Shown in pieces: positions 34,298 through 45,227 of a DNA stretch of 64,000 nt. The stretch is from Craterostigma plantagineum. Taxonomy: Eukaryota; Streptophyta; Magnoliopsida; Lamiales; Linderniaceae. A program made the position numbers and the translations under genes. The notes under the pieces are model-generated. The model searched no databases and was not told the origin of the DNA. It saw only the letters and a list, made by a program, of their open reading frames with translations. The stretch is from positions 124,001 to 188,000 of the forward strand of contig JAPQWV010000748.1 of assembly GCA_027422505.1 (NCBI GenBank). Reading direction: 5' to 3'. Position 1 is the stretch's first letter. Each line of letters begins with the position of its first letter.

Positions 34298-36893
34298 CTA
34301 ACGGTAAGAATCAGGGCGTTTCGGCTTGCTCTGAACAATGGCTTCGATCTTCTCCATTACCTCTGCATTTAGCTTAGGAATCGCATCGATGGCCTTCATG
34401 TTTTCTTTAATCTGCACGAGCCAAGTGGGAATTAGTTCGTCATCATAGGTTTCTAAAGTACATACGAACGCAACGATATATCACAGAAAAGCAAAAAGCT
34501 GACCCTCCAAACTACTATAAGTTTTCTTAAGAAAAAGAGGGATTGATTAAGAATGTAAGTATGAGTACTTGAATAATTGATTAGCCTTATGTAGAATGGG
34601 CCCATTGATTCATATAGGTTATAAGGTGGGCATGAAATATATGGACCATAATGTATTACATGGTACAATGATACTTAGGTAGATGTAATGGAGCTTTCAT
34701 GTGTAGGGGCTATCTAAAACGAGGACCGTTATATCATAAATGCGTTGCCGAAGAAAATATGTACGATGTGAAGCAGTAGAAGGTGGTAAGGGAAATCCAT
34801 GATCTTGCTTCAATCAACGCATTGCAAAGGGAGCAACGAAGATTAGATGGTAATTTATAGTTTTCATTTCGTCAGGGAAGAAAGAGTCCTAAAAGTCAAG
34901 AGATTATCTTACGTGTACGCACCTGAGATTCTTTAGTGGCGCCTGTAATAACAGAAGAGACGTTTGGATTTGCTGCGCACCAAGCGATTGCAAGCTGAGG
35001 AAGAGTCACGCCCAATTCGTCAGCAATGGGCTTTAATCCGTTCACTTTTTTCAGGACATCATCTACCAAGGATCTGCTCGCAAGGTTCTGCACCATGTTT
35101 TTTCCCATAAGTTCGTCATAAAGAAAGAAAAAAAAAACAATATTTTGCAATAACCTCATCAACGTGATTTGAGACAATGATCATGCAAGAGAAGGAACGA
35201 GAACGACTAATAAAACAGTCACGCATACATCTTGGGATTGAGAACATATTAAAACCAAGAGATTGAAAACCTTTCTCATCATTATTTTTACCTTGTAATT
35301 TTCCAGGGCAAACCTACTGTCCGGTGGAATGCTGCCCGAGCTATACTTTCCTGTAAGAACCCCAGAAGCTAAAGGGCTCCAAGTGGTGAGGCCAATGCCA
35401 TAGTCGTTGTACAGTGGGAGATACTCCGACTCGACCTGCGACATTTCGAATAGTATATTACATATATACTATATAAAATATAGGAGAAACGAGGAATACA
35501 GACAGCATCAAAAAGCTTACGATATGGTACAAAAATTCCACCTAGTTAGTCCATTTAAAAAAAAAAAAACAATTAGTATGTATCTATTGGGGTTGTCTAG
35601 AATCAAATTTTACATACTCTGCAACCCTAAACTCAAAAATGGCCCAGAAAATGGAAAACCGCATTCTCCTAACACTAAACAAAAACAATAAAATGAAAAT
35701 CTCCACAGTTCAACAAATCAAATTGAAATCATCGCCGGCAACCTTAGGCCTAGATTACTATTCTACCTACAACCTATACCCTGCAATAAAAACTACTCGA
35801 AACAGAAACAAAACAAATGCAAATCATTCCCAAAAAACCTTAAGCTTAGATGTAGTAATTCTACCAACACCCTAAAACCCTGCAGTAAAAACTACTCAAA
35901 AGAGCAACAAAACAATCCTTAATAACTTCGGATAAAAAAGTGAATTGCAAGATCAAATCTTTACATCAAATTAGCGACATGAAACAGAACGGAAAAGAGC
36001 TTATGATATGGTACAGATACAAATTAACATGTAGTTAGTCGATTTCTGCCTTTCAACGTCTATTGAGTCGTCTTCCACCCTAAACTCACAGATGGTCCAG
36101 AAAATTGAAAGCACACTCTGTAAATGAAAACTTCCACAGCTCAACAAAGCAAATGCAAATAAACCCCAAGCAACCTTAAGCTTAGGTATAGTATTCTACC
36201 TACTACCCAACACCCTGCAATAAACTGATAAAGAACTACTCTAAACAGCAACAGTCGATGAAAAAAAAAATGCATTCGAAGATCAGATCTTCACATCAAA
36301 CAAAAATGGTAAAAGCACCATTCACTAACCTTGTGCCTGGCGAACAAATTATACTCGGGCTGCTCCACAATCGGGCCAATAAGATCGAACCTATTTGCGA
36401 CGCCCCAAGCTTCGGTAATCTGCTGAGCTGACCACTCACTCGTACCCCAATAATAAGCCCACCCCTTCTCAATCACATGATTCATCGCCCTAACGGTCTC
36501 TTCAATCGGCGTCATAATATCAGGCCTGTGGCAGTACACAACGTCGACGTACTCCATATCCAGCCTCTTCAAGCTGCTCTTCAACCCCTCGACGATGTGC
36601 TTCCTCGACAGCCCTTTATCGTTAGGCCCAGAGCCACCCCAGAAGATCTTAGTCGAGATAACTAGATCGGATCTCTTCCAGCCGAGCTCTTTAATGGCTT
36701 GGCCCATGATTTCTTCGGCTCGGCCGTTGGCGTACACCTCGGCGTTGTCGAAGAAATTGACGCCGCTGTCCCGGCAGCATTGGAGGATGGATTTGGCGTC
36801 TTTGACGTCGAGCTGATTGCCGAAGGTGACCCACGCGCCGTAGGAGAGCTGGGAGACTTTGAGTCCAGATCGGCCAAGGTTATTGTACTGCAT
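34298..36893 (-). CDS. KAB1: Voltage-gated K+ channel beta subunit (AKR6 aldo-keto reductase), four exons
   Basis: Exons 36330-36893, 35292-35435, 34923-35087 and 34298-34411 all join in phase 0 to 328 residues, the same length as Arabidopsis KAB1, and the sequence follows that protein closely from [14 protein letters not shown] to KPKRPDSYR. It is a cytosolic NADPH-binding aldo-keto reductase that associates with potassium channels. Catalytic residues Asp49 and Tyr54 ([10 protein letters not shown]), Lys82 (STKIFWGG) and His122 (YCHRPD) are present; the C-terminal [12 protein letters not shown] contributes to cofactor binding. Intron 1 is large (894 bp) and holds tandem repeats. It is the only gene besides chalcone synthase here that looks fully cellular. 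A related plant oxidoreductase is the only alternative and is unlikely. Confidence 0.95.
35514..36310. repeat. ~484-bp imperfect tandem duplication in intron 1 of KAB1
   Basis: AGCTTAYGATATGGTAC begins copies at 35514 and 35998. Both continue with a TAGTTAGTC word, CACCCTAAACTC or CAACCCTAAACTC, CAACCTTAGG or CAACCTTAAG, then CCCTGCAATAAA and a final GATCARATCTTYACATCAAA. A further ~90-bp partial copy of the last third is inserted at about 35830-35915. Confidence 0.7.
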
Positions 36894-38100
36894 GGTTCTT
36901 CGGCTGAGGAGTTTTGACGAATAGGTTGCGTGCGTCGAAGTGGGTGAAGGTTTAACTAATAAACTGACGAGGTTGGACCAGACTGTTCTATTGGGGTGTG
37001 ATTTCCTCGTTTTTTCCAGCTGGTTCGATACCTTTTTCTAACGCCAAGAGGAAAAAATAAGATTTGTTTAGAATATATTTTTGAAGCGCAACTATCTAGA
37101 AATCTTGAATAACCCAAACTCAATTATAATATTAAGATTTAATTTTAGGGGCAATTTGATTCAACTCCAGGTCCGTTGCAAAATTTTTAGTTTTAAGGGC
37201 GATCCAATTAAGTGTTTTTCAGTACAACTTCATGGACCTGTACTACCACTTCATGTACCTGCAGTACCACTTCATCGTTCTGCAGTATCACTTAATTGTT
37301 CTGTAATAACACAAAACGATAGTCCACCAGTTCATATACACTGTATAACAATTGCGTAAATTTTAGGTCCTTATCTCTAAGTTTTACAAAAATCGGATTC
37401 GTAACATTAAAAAATTTCTGACAGGGGCCTGAAACCTAACTTAAAACATCTTTTGAGGCCTGATTAATTAGCACTTAAGTTTATATTACTTGTAAGTATA
37501 TTAAAAATTGACTTTAGAGGATAAAATCGAAATTTAAAATTAAAGATAAAATAGTAATTATGATTATTGATACACCAATTAATTTGACGACAATTACTCT
37601 AAGCGTGTGTTTGGCTTAAGGAATTTAGTGAGTAATAGTAAAGGATAATCAATTTTGTATTTGGTTTGACTAGAGAAATAGATTAGGAAATAAAAAAAAA
37701 AAAAAAGAAAACTAAAGGTAAGTTTAAAGTAAAACCATGTCCTCACAAATGGTAAGGGCAAGGAAGGAAAAGCTGGATGACTCTCACTTAATAAAATAGA
37801 TGAATACCCACCTCACATATTTTTATCCGTATTCAATAGGACTATCCGTATGAAAAATTAATGTAGTAAGGATTGGGCCTATACATTGGATGACTAACTA
37901 TACAACTATTGTAACCAACCCACCCACTACTTGGACAGAGGTCGTTTCCGGAGCTGTCAAATGGGTCCGTGACCCGCTGGTCGGCCACCCTTGTCAAAGT
38001 GGCGGGGCGGACTGCAATTTCTCAAGCCAACCTATTTTTTTTAAAAAAAAATTAATATATATATATATATATAGTTTTGTATATGATAAAGGATAAAATT
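36894..38100. other. Intergenic region upstream of KAB1
   Basis: The part nearest 36894 should be the KAB1 promoter; I see no convincing TATA box. Further right are the 21-bp repeat at 37221-37304, an A run near 37689-37708, a GC-rich patch with GGGTCCGTGACCCGC (near 37963-37977) that resembles hAT subterminal DNA, and a TA run at about 38053-38073. Confidence 0.5.
37221..37304. repeat. 21-bp minisatellite, four copies
   Basis: Four consecutive 21-bp units built on AGTACCACTTCATNNACCTGC, with substitutions increasing to the right. Confidence 0.75.
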
Positions 38101-38112
38101 ATTTTATGTTGT

Positions 38113-38190
38113 CAAGTCTTTGGTTTAGTGGTAATGTTAGTGTCTTTTATTCAAGTGATGGGGGGTTCGATTCCCAATTATGTTCATTTT
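38113..38190 (+). mobile_element. tRNA-derived SINE-like module
   Basis: TGGTTTAGTGGTAA (38121-38134) fits a polymerase III A box and GGTTCGATTCC (38164-38174) is an exact B box, about 30 bp apart as in a tRNA or SINE head. Stem pairing of a functional tRNA is not evident, and a T-rich tail follows. I call it a degraded SINE head; its ends are unsure. Confidence 0.45.
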
Positions 38191-38213
38191 CTTCATTTTT
38201 CAAATTTTGTTTA

Positions 38214-38471
38214 TGCCCCGTTTGGATTTCGAATTTCCGATTTGAAATCCGGATTTCGCCCAAATCTTCCGTTTGGCAATCACGTCAATTTGGATTTCGA
38301 TTTCGCCCAAATCCGTGGGAAATCCAAACTCTTATCATTCGTCGGATTTTGAAATTTCGCGTCAAATATCCGTTTTCGAAATCCAAAGCTGATCACGTAA
38401 CGAGTTTTTCGTAATTGATAATATTAATAATATTATTATTAACAATAATAATATTAAATAATAATAATGAA

Positions 38472-38537
<66 letters not shown>

Positions 38538-38970
38538 TAGGGGGTGGAGGATTAGTCGAGCCGATTTGCAAGGTCGATGAGCCAACTCGAGCTCGTCATG
38601 GATTCGCGAATGAGCCGGCTCGAGCTCGACAAGTTCTTGTCGAGGTCAAGCTCGCCACGGGTTTCGCGAATGAGCCGGCTCGAGCTCGAGCTCACTCGTG
38701 GGCACTCGAAAGCTCGCAAGCCGACTCACAAGCTTTTTTTATATAGTGAGTTGTAGTTTATTTTATTTTATACTTTTTTAAATTACTTTAGAAAAAGTTA
38801 GAAATCAAGTTCATCGAGCTTCCCGAGCTCGAGTTGAGCTCCATTTTGAAATTCGAATTTCGAAATTCTAATGTTTGCCAAACAGTGAATTTGAATTTGA
38901 AATCATAATTTTGAAATTCATATTTTAAAATCAAGCGATTTCATTTAAATACGCGAATCCAGACGCACTC
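38214..38970. mobile_element. MITE-like element with TTA duplication (PIF/Harbinger-like)
   Basis: Left end TGCCCCGTTTGGATTTCG and right end (minus) GAGTGCGTCTGGATTCGCG form imperfect inverted repeats sharing CGTYTGGATT, and TTA flanks both (38211-38213 and 38971-38973). Further in, both sides carry inverted GAAATTCGAATTTC-like words. The 757-bp element holds an AAT microsatellite and a CTCGAGCTCG-rich block (about 38570-38740). The class is inferred from the TTA site and GTTTGGA-type end. Confidence 0.5.
38471..38538. repeat. (AAT)n microsatellite
   Basis: About 22 uninterrupted AAT units, preceded by an imperfect AT-rich trinucleotide zone from 38417. Confidence 0.95.
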
Positions 38971-38973
38971 TTA

Positions 38974-39226
38974 ATGTTTTTAATCTTAAAGATGAGCGGG
39001 CCAAGCCCGCCGGGCCCACAGCCCACCGACGGGGTAGGGTGGGCCTCGCTTTAGTGTTTTTATTTCGGATAGCATCAAGCTGACACCGTTCATTCGATGC
39101 TCTATTATGAGTAGAGATAATTATTGCTCCGCAATAATGTACATGCGTTATAATATATAAATATATATTAAAAAAAGATGGGTATTAGAATGCATAAGAA
39201 ATAATGGGTGATTTTTTTATTTTAAT

Positions 39227-39260
<34 letters not shown>

Positions 39261-39397
39261 CATATAAATGCACATTTTGAGATTGACCAACGAAGCTATG
39301 TTCTTTTTTATAAAAATGTACTCCATTTTTCACGATTACTTCGACGAATGTCCGATTAATGTGCTCCAAGTGTTGGATGGTCACAAATTCCCAAGTG
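38974..39397. other. AT-rich spacer with TA microsatellite
   Basis: Contains a GC-rich patch at about 38994-39055 (GGGCCAAGCCCGCCGGGCCC), again like hAT subterminal DNA, and TA runs at about 39229-39262. Nothing coding. Confidence 0.5.
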
Positions 39398-40045
39398 TAA
39401 TTAGGGGTGGTAAATAGGTCAGTTGGGTCATATTCGGGTTCAATTCGTTTAATAAGCGGGTTGAAAACTTCAACCCTGACTGACCTGATTACTTAAACGG
39501 GTTGAAATATTGAACCCAAACCTGACATGCTTTATCCCAAATTGGAAAATAAAGCGAAAAACTAAATAAACGGAATTATAAATCCAAAGTAAACAAAAAA
39601 CAATGGATAAAAAAAGCAGTTGTTTTTTTTTTTTTCTTCTAAAGCATCAACATAATTAAGAAACAATTAAGTTTCAAATAACAAAAGTCTCACAACACAG
39701 TTACATATCAAGTTATTTCATAGTCATCAGGTATCGATCGAAATCCAACTCGAACTTCGACTTTTATCTTCCACCATCATCTTCATGACATCTCAGCATA
39801 ATTCATCGAGCATATGATTCATTTTTCCTTGTATTTTAGGTATATTAATGATATTTTAATAATTTATATTATATGGGGTTGATAAACGAGTTAGTTTCGA
39901 GTTGATCTCGGGTTGAAAATTTGGACTCTGACCTGACCCACTTAATATTTGGGTTGCGTTCGGATTTACCCTTTTACTTAAACAGGTCGAAAATGTTAAC
40001 CCAAACCTGCTATGGATGTGGTTCGTGTCGGATTGGCGGCATGGC
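39398..40045. mobile_element. hAT-like non-autonomous element fragment
   Basis: TAGGGGTGGTAAATAGGTC at the left is the typical plant hAT-type end with G/C-rich GGGTT repeats behind it. At the right, GTTCGTGTCGGATTGGCGG resembles the opposite subterminal region of such elements, but the end itself is missing. Repeated CGGGTTGAAAA and AACCCAAACCTG words occur in inverted arrangement inside. Confidence 0.4.
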
Positions 40046-40789
40046 CATTTTTTAATTTAAGTGGCCCGGTTTTGATATAATATACGAAGGCCCATTTTTG
40101 TCAATTATTGGATACAAACTATAAATGATGGGCCTAATAAAGTATATTTATGAACATTGAAAAAGAGGTAAAAAAAACTTAATTTCTCTCTCTCTCTCTC
40201 TATCTTCCCCTTCTCCACCTTCTTTCTAGCCGCCATCCATTTGTTAGAAATTTAGGACGATAGGATAAAATAATCCCGAAAACCACCGATAACTTCCTTT
40301 ATTCAACGAAAGGTCTCAGTGTATGAAACCAAGAAATCCCAAACCACTGAACACACAAAAGTTTGTCACGCCTTGTGATCTTCAATCCTTTTGATCGAGA
40401 TCTTTCCACCACTGCTATCATCCCCTCCAGTACGATCAGTTCTGAAAATAATTGAACAACTGCTAAGAATCCTACGTTAACAAGAACAACGATTGCACTT
40501 TATTAAATAAGTTCCGATGGGGTGATTCCCAATCCCGAGATATCAGATCTCTCAAAAGCATACCTAGGAATTGTCGATGATCCCCCCTTGATCCTTGCCG
40601 CCTTCCCTTTTGAAATTGTTCCCAGCCATTAACTTTGGTAACTGACGTAACTACTGGCCCAGTCTTCCTTGGGCTGCCTAGTTGGTCCTCTTCCATTCCT
40701 TTTGAGCCCATAAGTAAATTCTATAGATCCATCTTCTTGCGACGCTAATAGACTCTAATTGGGCCCGTATCAATTCCATCCCTCCTAGA

Positions 40790-42108
40790 AAAAACCCTTG
40801 TCCTAAAGGTTGAAATCCGGATAACTGGCGTGAAACTTCGCAGCAGAGATCCATGCGGCATCATCCACGGACTGAGAACACCATTGTGCTAAGTATTAAA
40901 GTTGGTCTTCGGTGGAAGTGCTTTCAATGCGTTTGGCCATGATCGTTTTGGGTTGCATGGGTGGCTGTTCGGAGTCGTTGATGAGTTCCGAAAGTTCGTC
41001 ATCACCGCATGTGTACTTATAGCCCATTTTATCTGTGATACATGAAATACTAGATGAATCTTACTCGTAACAGGAAGCTGAAGCCGATAGGCAACCTCCC
41101 CGATCGTTTCCAACACACGAAAGGCCCATAGAACCTACTAGCCACCTTCCGGTTAAAGCGTACTACCGTTGAGCTTTGTCGGTACGGTCTGAGCTTCAAG
41201 AAGACCTCATCGCCGATCCGAAATTCGACCGCCAGATGCCGTTTGTTCGTTGTTTTCACCATTCGTTGTTGTGTGCAAATTATATTTCAGCAGGCACAAC
41301 ATCTCATCCCGATCTAGAAGGATGTCAGAAACAGCCGCAACCGCATTCTCCGAGTAGATAGCAAGCTAATGTAGGGGGAGGACGACCATAAACAGTTTGA
41401 AATGGAGTCGTATTTGCCGAACTCTGATTTGAAGTTTTGTACCAATACTCCGCCCAATCCAACCACGCCCATGTACGGGGTTGTTCACTTGCAAAACACC
41501 GTAAATACATTTCTAAGGTGTGATTCATGATTTGTGACTGTCCGTCAGTTTGTGGTGATTCGCGGTGCTCATATTTAAGCGTGCGCCCTGATCCAGATAG
41601 CTCCTTCCAAAAAAGACTCAAGAAGATCGAATCCCTGTCGCTCACTATACTCTTCGGAATCCCATGCAATCGGACAATGTAATGCACAAATTTCTTAGCC
41701 ACTTGACGTGCAGAGAAGGGATGGTGGAGCGTGATAAAATGAGCATACTTAGAAAGGCGATCAACCACCACTAATATTGTGTCAATAATGTGTGACTTAG
41801 GGAGACCTCCAATAAAATCCATGGCAACGTCCTCCCACACTTGTTGGGGTATTGGTAGTGGATGTAGTAGTCCAGCTTGTGTGGTTGTTTCGTACTTTGA
41901 ACGTTGACATATTAAACACTGGGCCACAAATGAGTTGACTCTCTTCGTCATCCCAGGTCAATAAACCGACGCCGCTGCCCGCTGATAGGGGCGGAGAGTT
42001 CCAGAATGATCCCCCGTCAGTGTGGGGTGGACTCCTCCGGAATTTGGTCGACCAGGTGAATCTTTCGGTATCACTGCCCCGATACAGAAGTGCCCCATTA
42101 GTCATGGT
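40790..42108 (-). pseudogene. Chromovirus integrase and chromodomain-like tail
   Basis: The minus-strand frame at 41325-41951 covers integrase: the zinc-site end (QCLICQRSK), the catalytic start MDFIGGLPKSHIID, SIVSDRDSIF, then SPQTDGQSQIMN. Frames at 41050-41262 and 40889-41116 give the KLRPYRQSS linker and the [11 protein letters not shown] segment that precedes a chromodomain; SVDDAAW near 40870 fits the chromodomain itself. A frameshift lies near 41950 and a stop near the chromodomain end. Chromodomains direct integration to marked chromatin. Confidence 0.8.
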
Positions 42109-42893
42109 CAGGGCCGTAGCTGAGAAAGCACGGGCCTGAAGCGAAACTTAAATTTCGGGCCCCTGATCGGTAATTTTTTTACAAATGCATTATGATACGT
42201 ATAATATAACGTAAATTTCATAAATGTAACTAAAATAAATAAACAAAACATAAATATTTTATAGTGGAATGCTCGAAAATACTTAATCCGATATCTGAAC
42301 TGTTTTAATTTGGTTTATTTCGGTTTTTATAATTCGGTTAGGTTTTTTCGCTTCAGTTTTTCGGTTAGAAAAAAGAAGATTTATGGAACGTGACATGTAG
42401 CAAAACCAATTCAAAGGTCCGAAAAAAACAACATGTAAATGAAACAAAATCTAACCTAAAAATAAAAACATTGTTTGTCGAGAAAGAAAAAAGTTAAATT
42501 GCGCCTGCAGCCAAACAAATAAATTAATAAAATAAGTAGATGCATAATATACCTTAAAGATCACTGGACACTGATGTCTGGTCAGTCTCAGTCCCATAAG
42601 AAAATAGTGAACGATTTTATTAGATAACGACATCCTTTAACAAAAAGCTTTAATGTCTTGTTTGGGCTGAACTGAATTTTTTTTTTAATAAATTACAATA
42701 TTTGGGCTTTCTTTGTTAACATCAAGGCCCAACTGACTTGTGCAGAACACTAACAGTTTTTATAGATGTATTTTAATGTTTAACTATAATATTTTTTTGA
42801 TAAGATATATACATGTATAAAAAATTTTGGGCCCCCCTTCGAAGTTGGGCCCGAGGCGACCGCCTCACTGGCCTCCTATGAGCTACGGGCCTG
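42109..42893. mobile_element. Non-autonomous hAT element in the chromovirus pol
   Basis: The ends CAGGGCCGTAGCT and AGCTACGGGCCTG are inverted repeats with one mismatch, and the 8-bp duplication GTCATGGT flanks both (42101-42108 and 42894-42901). The 785-bp body has no transposase. An 8-bp site and CAGGG end identify the hAT superfamily. Confidence 0.93.
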
Positions 42894-43400
42894 GTCATGG
42901 TGTATGGAAACTTGGATGTTGAATCGGTTTCCAAGGCCCGCACTATAGATCCCAGGTGTGGGTCTTCACGAATCTCACGATTCAAGGTCACAGAATCCTC
43001 CCACTTCGGAACTGAAAGAGCTGTAAGAATAAAACTCTCGTGTTGCCTCGATAAGGCATCCACTGTTTTGTTAGAGATTCCCCGACTTATATTCAATGTC
43101 AAATGAATATCCCATCAACTTAGAAACCCAATGATGTTGGGCCGGAGTCGCAATACGCTGTTGCAAGAGAGTCGCGGGCTTCGATGATCGGTTCGTACCA
43201 CAAATTTGCGTTCGATCAAATATGGTCGCCAGTATTGGACAGCGAGAGCCAATGCCATGAGTTCCTTCTCATATGTGGATTTAGAAAAACTGTTCCCGAG
43301 AAGGCCTTGCTGAAATAAGTGACCGGCTAGCGTCCTTGCATCAAGACAGCACCCACAACCTTACCCGACGCATCACATTCAACGATAAATTGACGTGTAT
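42894..43400 (-). pseudogene. Chromovirus RNase H remnant
   Basis: Minus strand from about 43390 reads VECDASGKVVGAVLMQ, then YFSKAFSG, YEKELMALALAVQYWRPYL and RTDHRS, followed after stops by VDALSRQ (about 43060). The Asp of CDAS and Glu of KEL are kept, but a TAG and frameshifts disrupt it. Confidence 0.8.
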
Positions 43401-43402
43401 AG

Positions 43403-44780
43403 CAGGGTCGACTTTTGGGTAAAGCAAGTAAAGCAAGGGCTTTAGGCCCCAGAATTTTGAGGGCCCCGAATTAGAAACGTAGTATATAAGTAAAATTTAG
43501 TTAATTAAAAGAGTCCAAAATTTAACATCAATTATATCTACTAACTTAAGTTTAACATATTTTTCACTGCTTGAAGTGATTGTTAGGACAAAAATAAGCA
43601 TTAACGATATCTTTTATTTGAAAGAAATGTAGAGTAATAAAGGCCCAAGATGATAAGAACCTTTAAATTTGAAAATTACGAATACATGAGACATCTTAGA
43701 TATTAATCGACAAGAGTTATTTCAAGAACTAAAACACTAAAATATATGATGCTTGCAAAATAAACTCTCCACTTGTTTTCAAATTATTATAAATAATTGT
43801 TTTCGAATTCCACTAAAAAGAAAATAAAAAGCTTTCTTTTATAACTTTTTAGCTTCACAGTCGATAAACGTTATTGGTTATAGTTTCCGATTGAATAAAA
43901 AGAAAATTTGGTGCCAAGACTTTTGAATGTGCCATTTTTGTTATATACCGGGCCAAAAAAAATACTAAAAACAGTGCATTTTATATTTTGAATGCCAATA
44001 GTTAGAGGATGACAGTGATAAGTTGGCACGGTTTGTCAATAGATATTATTAAAGGGTAAAATGCGTATAACTCCCTCGTGGTTTCGCGAAAATGCACATA
44101 AACCCCTGTGGTTTTTTTACTGCACAGTACTCCCTCGTGGTTTAACTAATGTTGTACCTTACCCCCCGGATAGCCGTTTTTGCCCGAAATTAGATTACAC
44201 GCGCTCTTACTGCAGGTGGGTTAAGCTTGGAACATATTATTTACTGTTCAATGACTAGAGTAACCCCAAATATTCACCTTCTACTCAAATTATAACCATC
44301 GGCCCTATCTAGAATAAAAAATGTTACCCTGCTGGGGGTTATCATTTGAAAATAAGGTGAATAGCTGGGGTTATTCTGGTCATTTAACAGTGAATAATAT
44401 GGTCATTTGAGCGCGTGCAAGAGCGTATGTAATCCAATTTCGGGCAAAAACTGATGTCCGAGGGTTATCGTTTGAAAAGAAGGTGAATAGTTGGAGTTAT
44501 TCTGGTCATTTAACAGTAAATAATATGTTCCAAGCTTAACCCACATGCAGTAAGAGCAGGTGAAATCCAATTTCGGGCAAAAAACTGCTGTTAGGGGGGT
44601 ACGGTGCAACATTAGTTAAACCACGAGGGAGTACCGTGCAATAAAAAAATTACAGGGGTTGATGTGCATTTCCGCGAAACCATGAGGGATTATACGCATT
44701 TTACCCTATTAAATTTTATTTTCTTTAAAAAGGTCCACATTGAAATTGCTTTAGGTCCGTACTACGATGCTCCGGCCCTG
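43403..44780. mobile_element. Second hAT-like element with a nested foldback
   Basis: Left end CAGGGTCGAC followed by GCTTTAGGCCCC; right end (minus) CAGGGCCGGAGC with a nearby ACCTAAAGCAA in inverted sense. Flanking 8-bp words differ (GTGTATAG and ATGATGGT), so the two sides do not come from one simple insertion. Without the nested foldback it is about 720 bp. No transposase. Confidence 0.6.
44053..44707. mobile_element. 655-bp foldback element with long terminal inverted repeats
   Basis: AGGGTAAAATGCGTATAA at the left is mirrored by TTATACGCATTTTACCCT at the right, and the inverted arms continue for about 270 bp with mismatches. The perfect 5-bp duplication ATTAA flanks it (44048-44052 and 44708-44712). 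Part of the right arm (GAAGGTGAATAG, then ATTCTGGTCATTTAACAGT) occurs twice in tandem at about 44350-44405 and 44475-44530. Noncoding. Confidence 0.85.
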
Positions 44781-44783
44781 ATG

Positions 44784-44853
44784 ATGGTGACGAATGGAAT
44801 CATGGAAGTTAATGTGTTAGATGCTAAGGGCCTCAAGAACACCGACTTCTTCG
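44784..44853 (+). pseudogene. Orphan first exon of a small C2-domain protein
   Basis: The exon reads MVTNGIMEVNVLDAKGLKNT then DFFG and stops at a donor (G before GTAATAAAT). It matches the start of plant single-C2 proteins such as elicitor-responsive and 16-kDa phloem protein types, which bind membranes in response to calcium. The next exon (DPYV...) is not found before the minus-strand copia. A hAT end abuts it on the left. It is a broken gene or a captured fragment. Confidence 0.6.
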
Positions 44854-45227
44854 GTAATAAATCTCTTTTTTTTTTTCTCGTTTAAATTTGAATTATTAAA
44901 ATATATTAATATGCTGTCGCACACGGTATGGACCCATGTTAAAGATTAAAAGTTTTGCATGATTACCAACTCCATATAAATCACAAGACGTGAGAATATA
45001 GACATATAATATCAGGTTAAGGTTTGTGATACAAGTTTTCCTTTCGTTTCTTTACCTTGAATTCCATGTGTACTCTTCTGCAAATAAACCTTCCATTTTT
45101 TTCCCAAAACGAAATAGTAGAACAATTTTTTTTCCACATATAGCTGGCATTTATTGACTATCTCTCTAATCTTTGTTAACTGCTTCAAGCAAGTACATAG
45201 TTTGTGTGCCCTTCGATTCATAGGGAA
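44854..45227. other. Intron-like sequence after the C2 exon
   Basis: AT-rich DNA following a good splice donor; no second C2 exon is seen before the LTR at 45228. Confidence 0.45.

Larger units (their letters stand above)
40242..43402 (-). mobile_element. Ty3/gypsy chromovirus remnant, minus strand, 5'-truncated
   Basis: A 3' LTR lies at 40242-40772 (minus start TGATACGGG, end CTAACA), preceded by a polypurine tract (minus TAGGAGGGATGG). Upstream on the minus strand come a chromodomain-like tail, integrase and RNase H in gypsy order. RT, protease and gag are absent: the element is cut at 43402 by a hAT end. A second hAT (42109-42893) sits between RNase H and integrase. Confidence 0.8.

Noticed and set aside
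36477..36917. Plus-strand frames opposite KAB1 exon 1
   Set aside because: Antisense shadows of a conserved coding exon.
38113..38190. Functional tRNA gene
   Set aside because: A and B boxes are present but acceptor and anticodon stems do not pair convincingly.
38362..38571. Poly-Tyr open frame on the minus strand
   Set aside because: It arises from the AAT microsatellite at 38471-38538.
42297..42400. Separate gene in the AT-rich part of the hAT element
   Set aside because: Only short random frames; the segment lies wholly between hAT ends.
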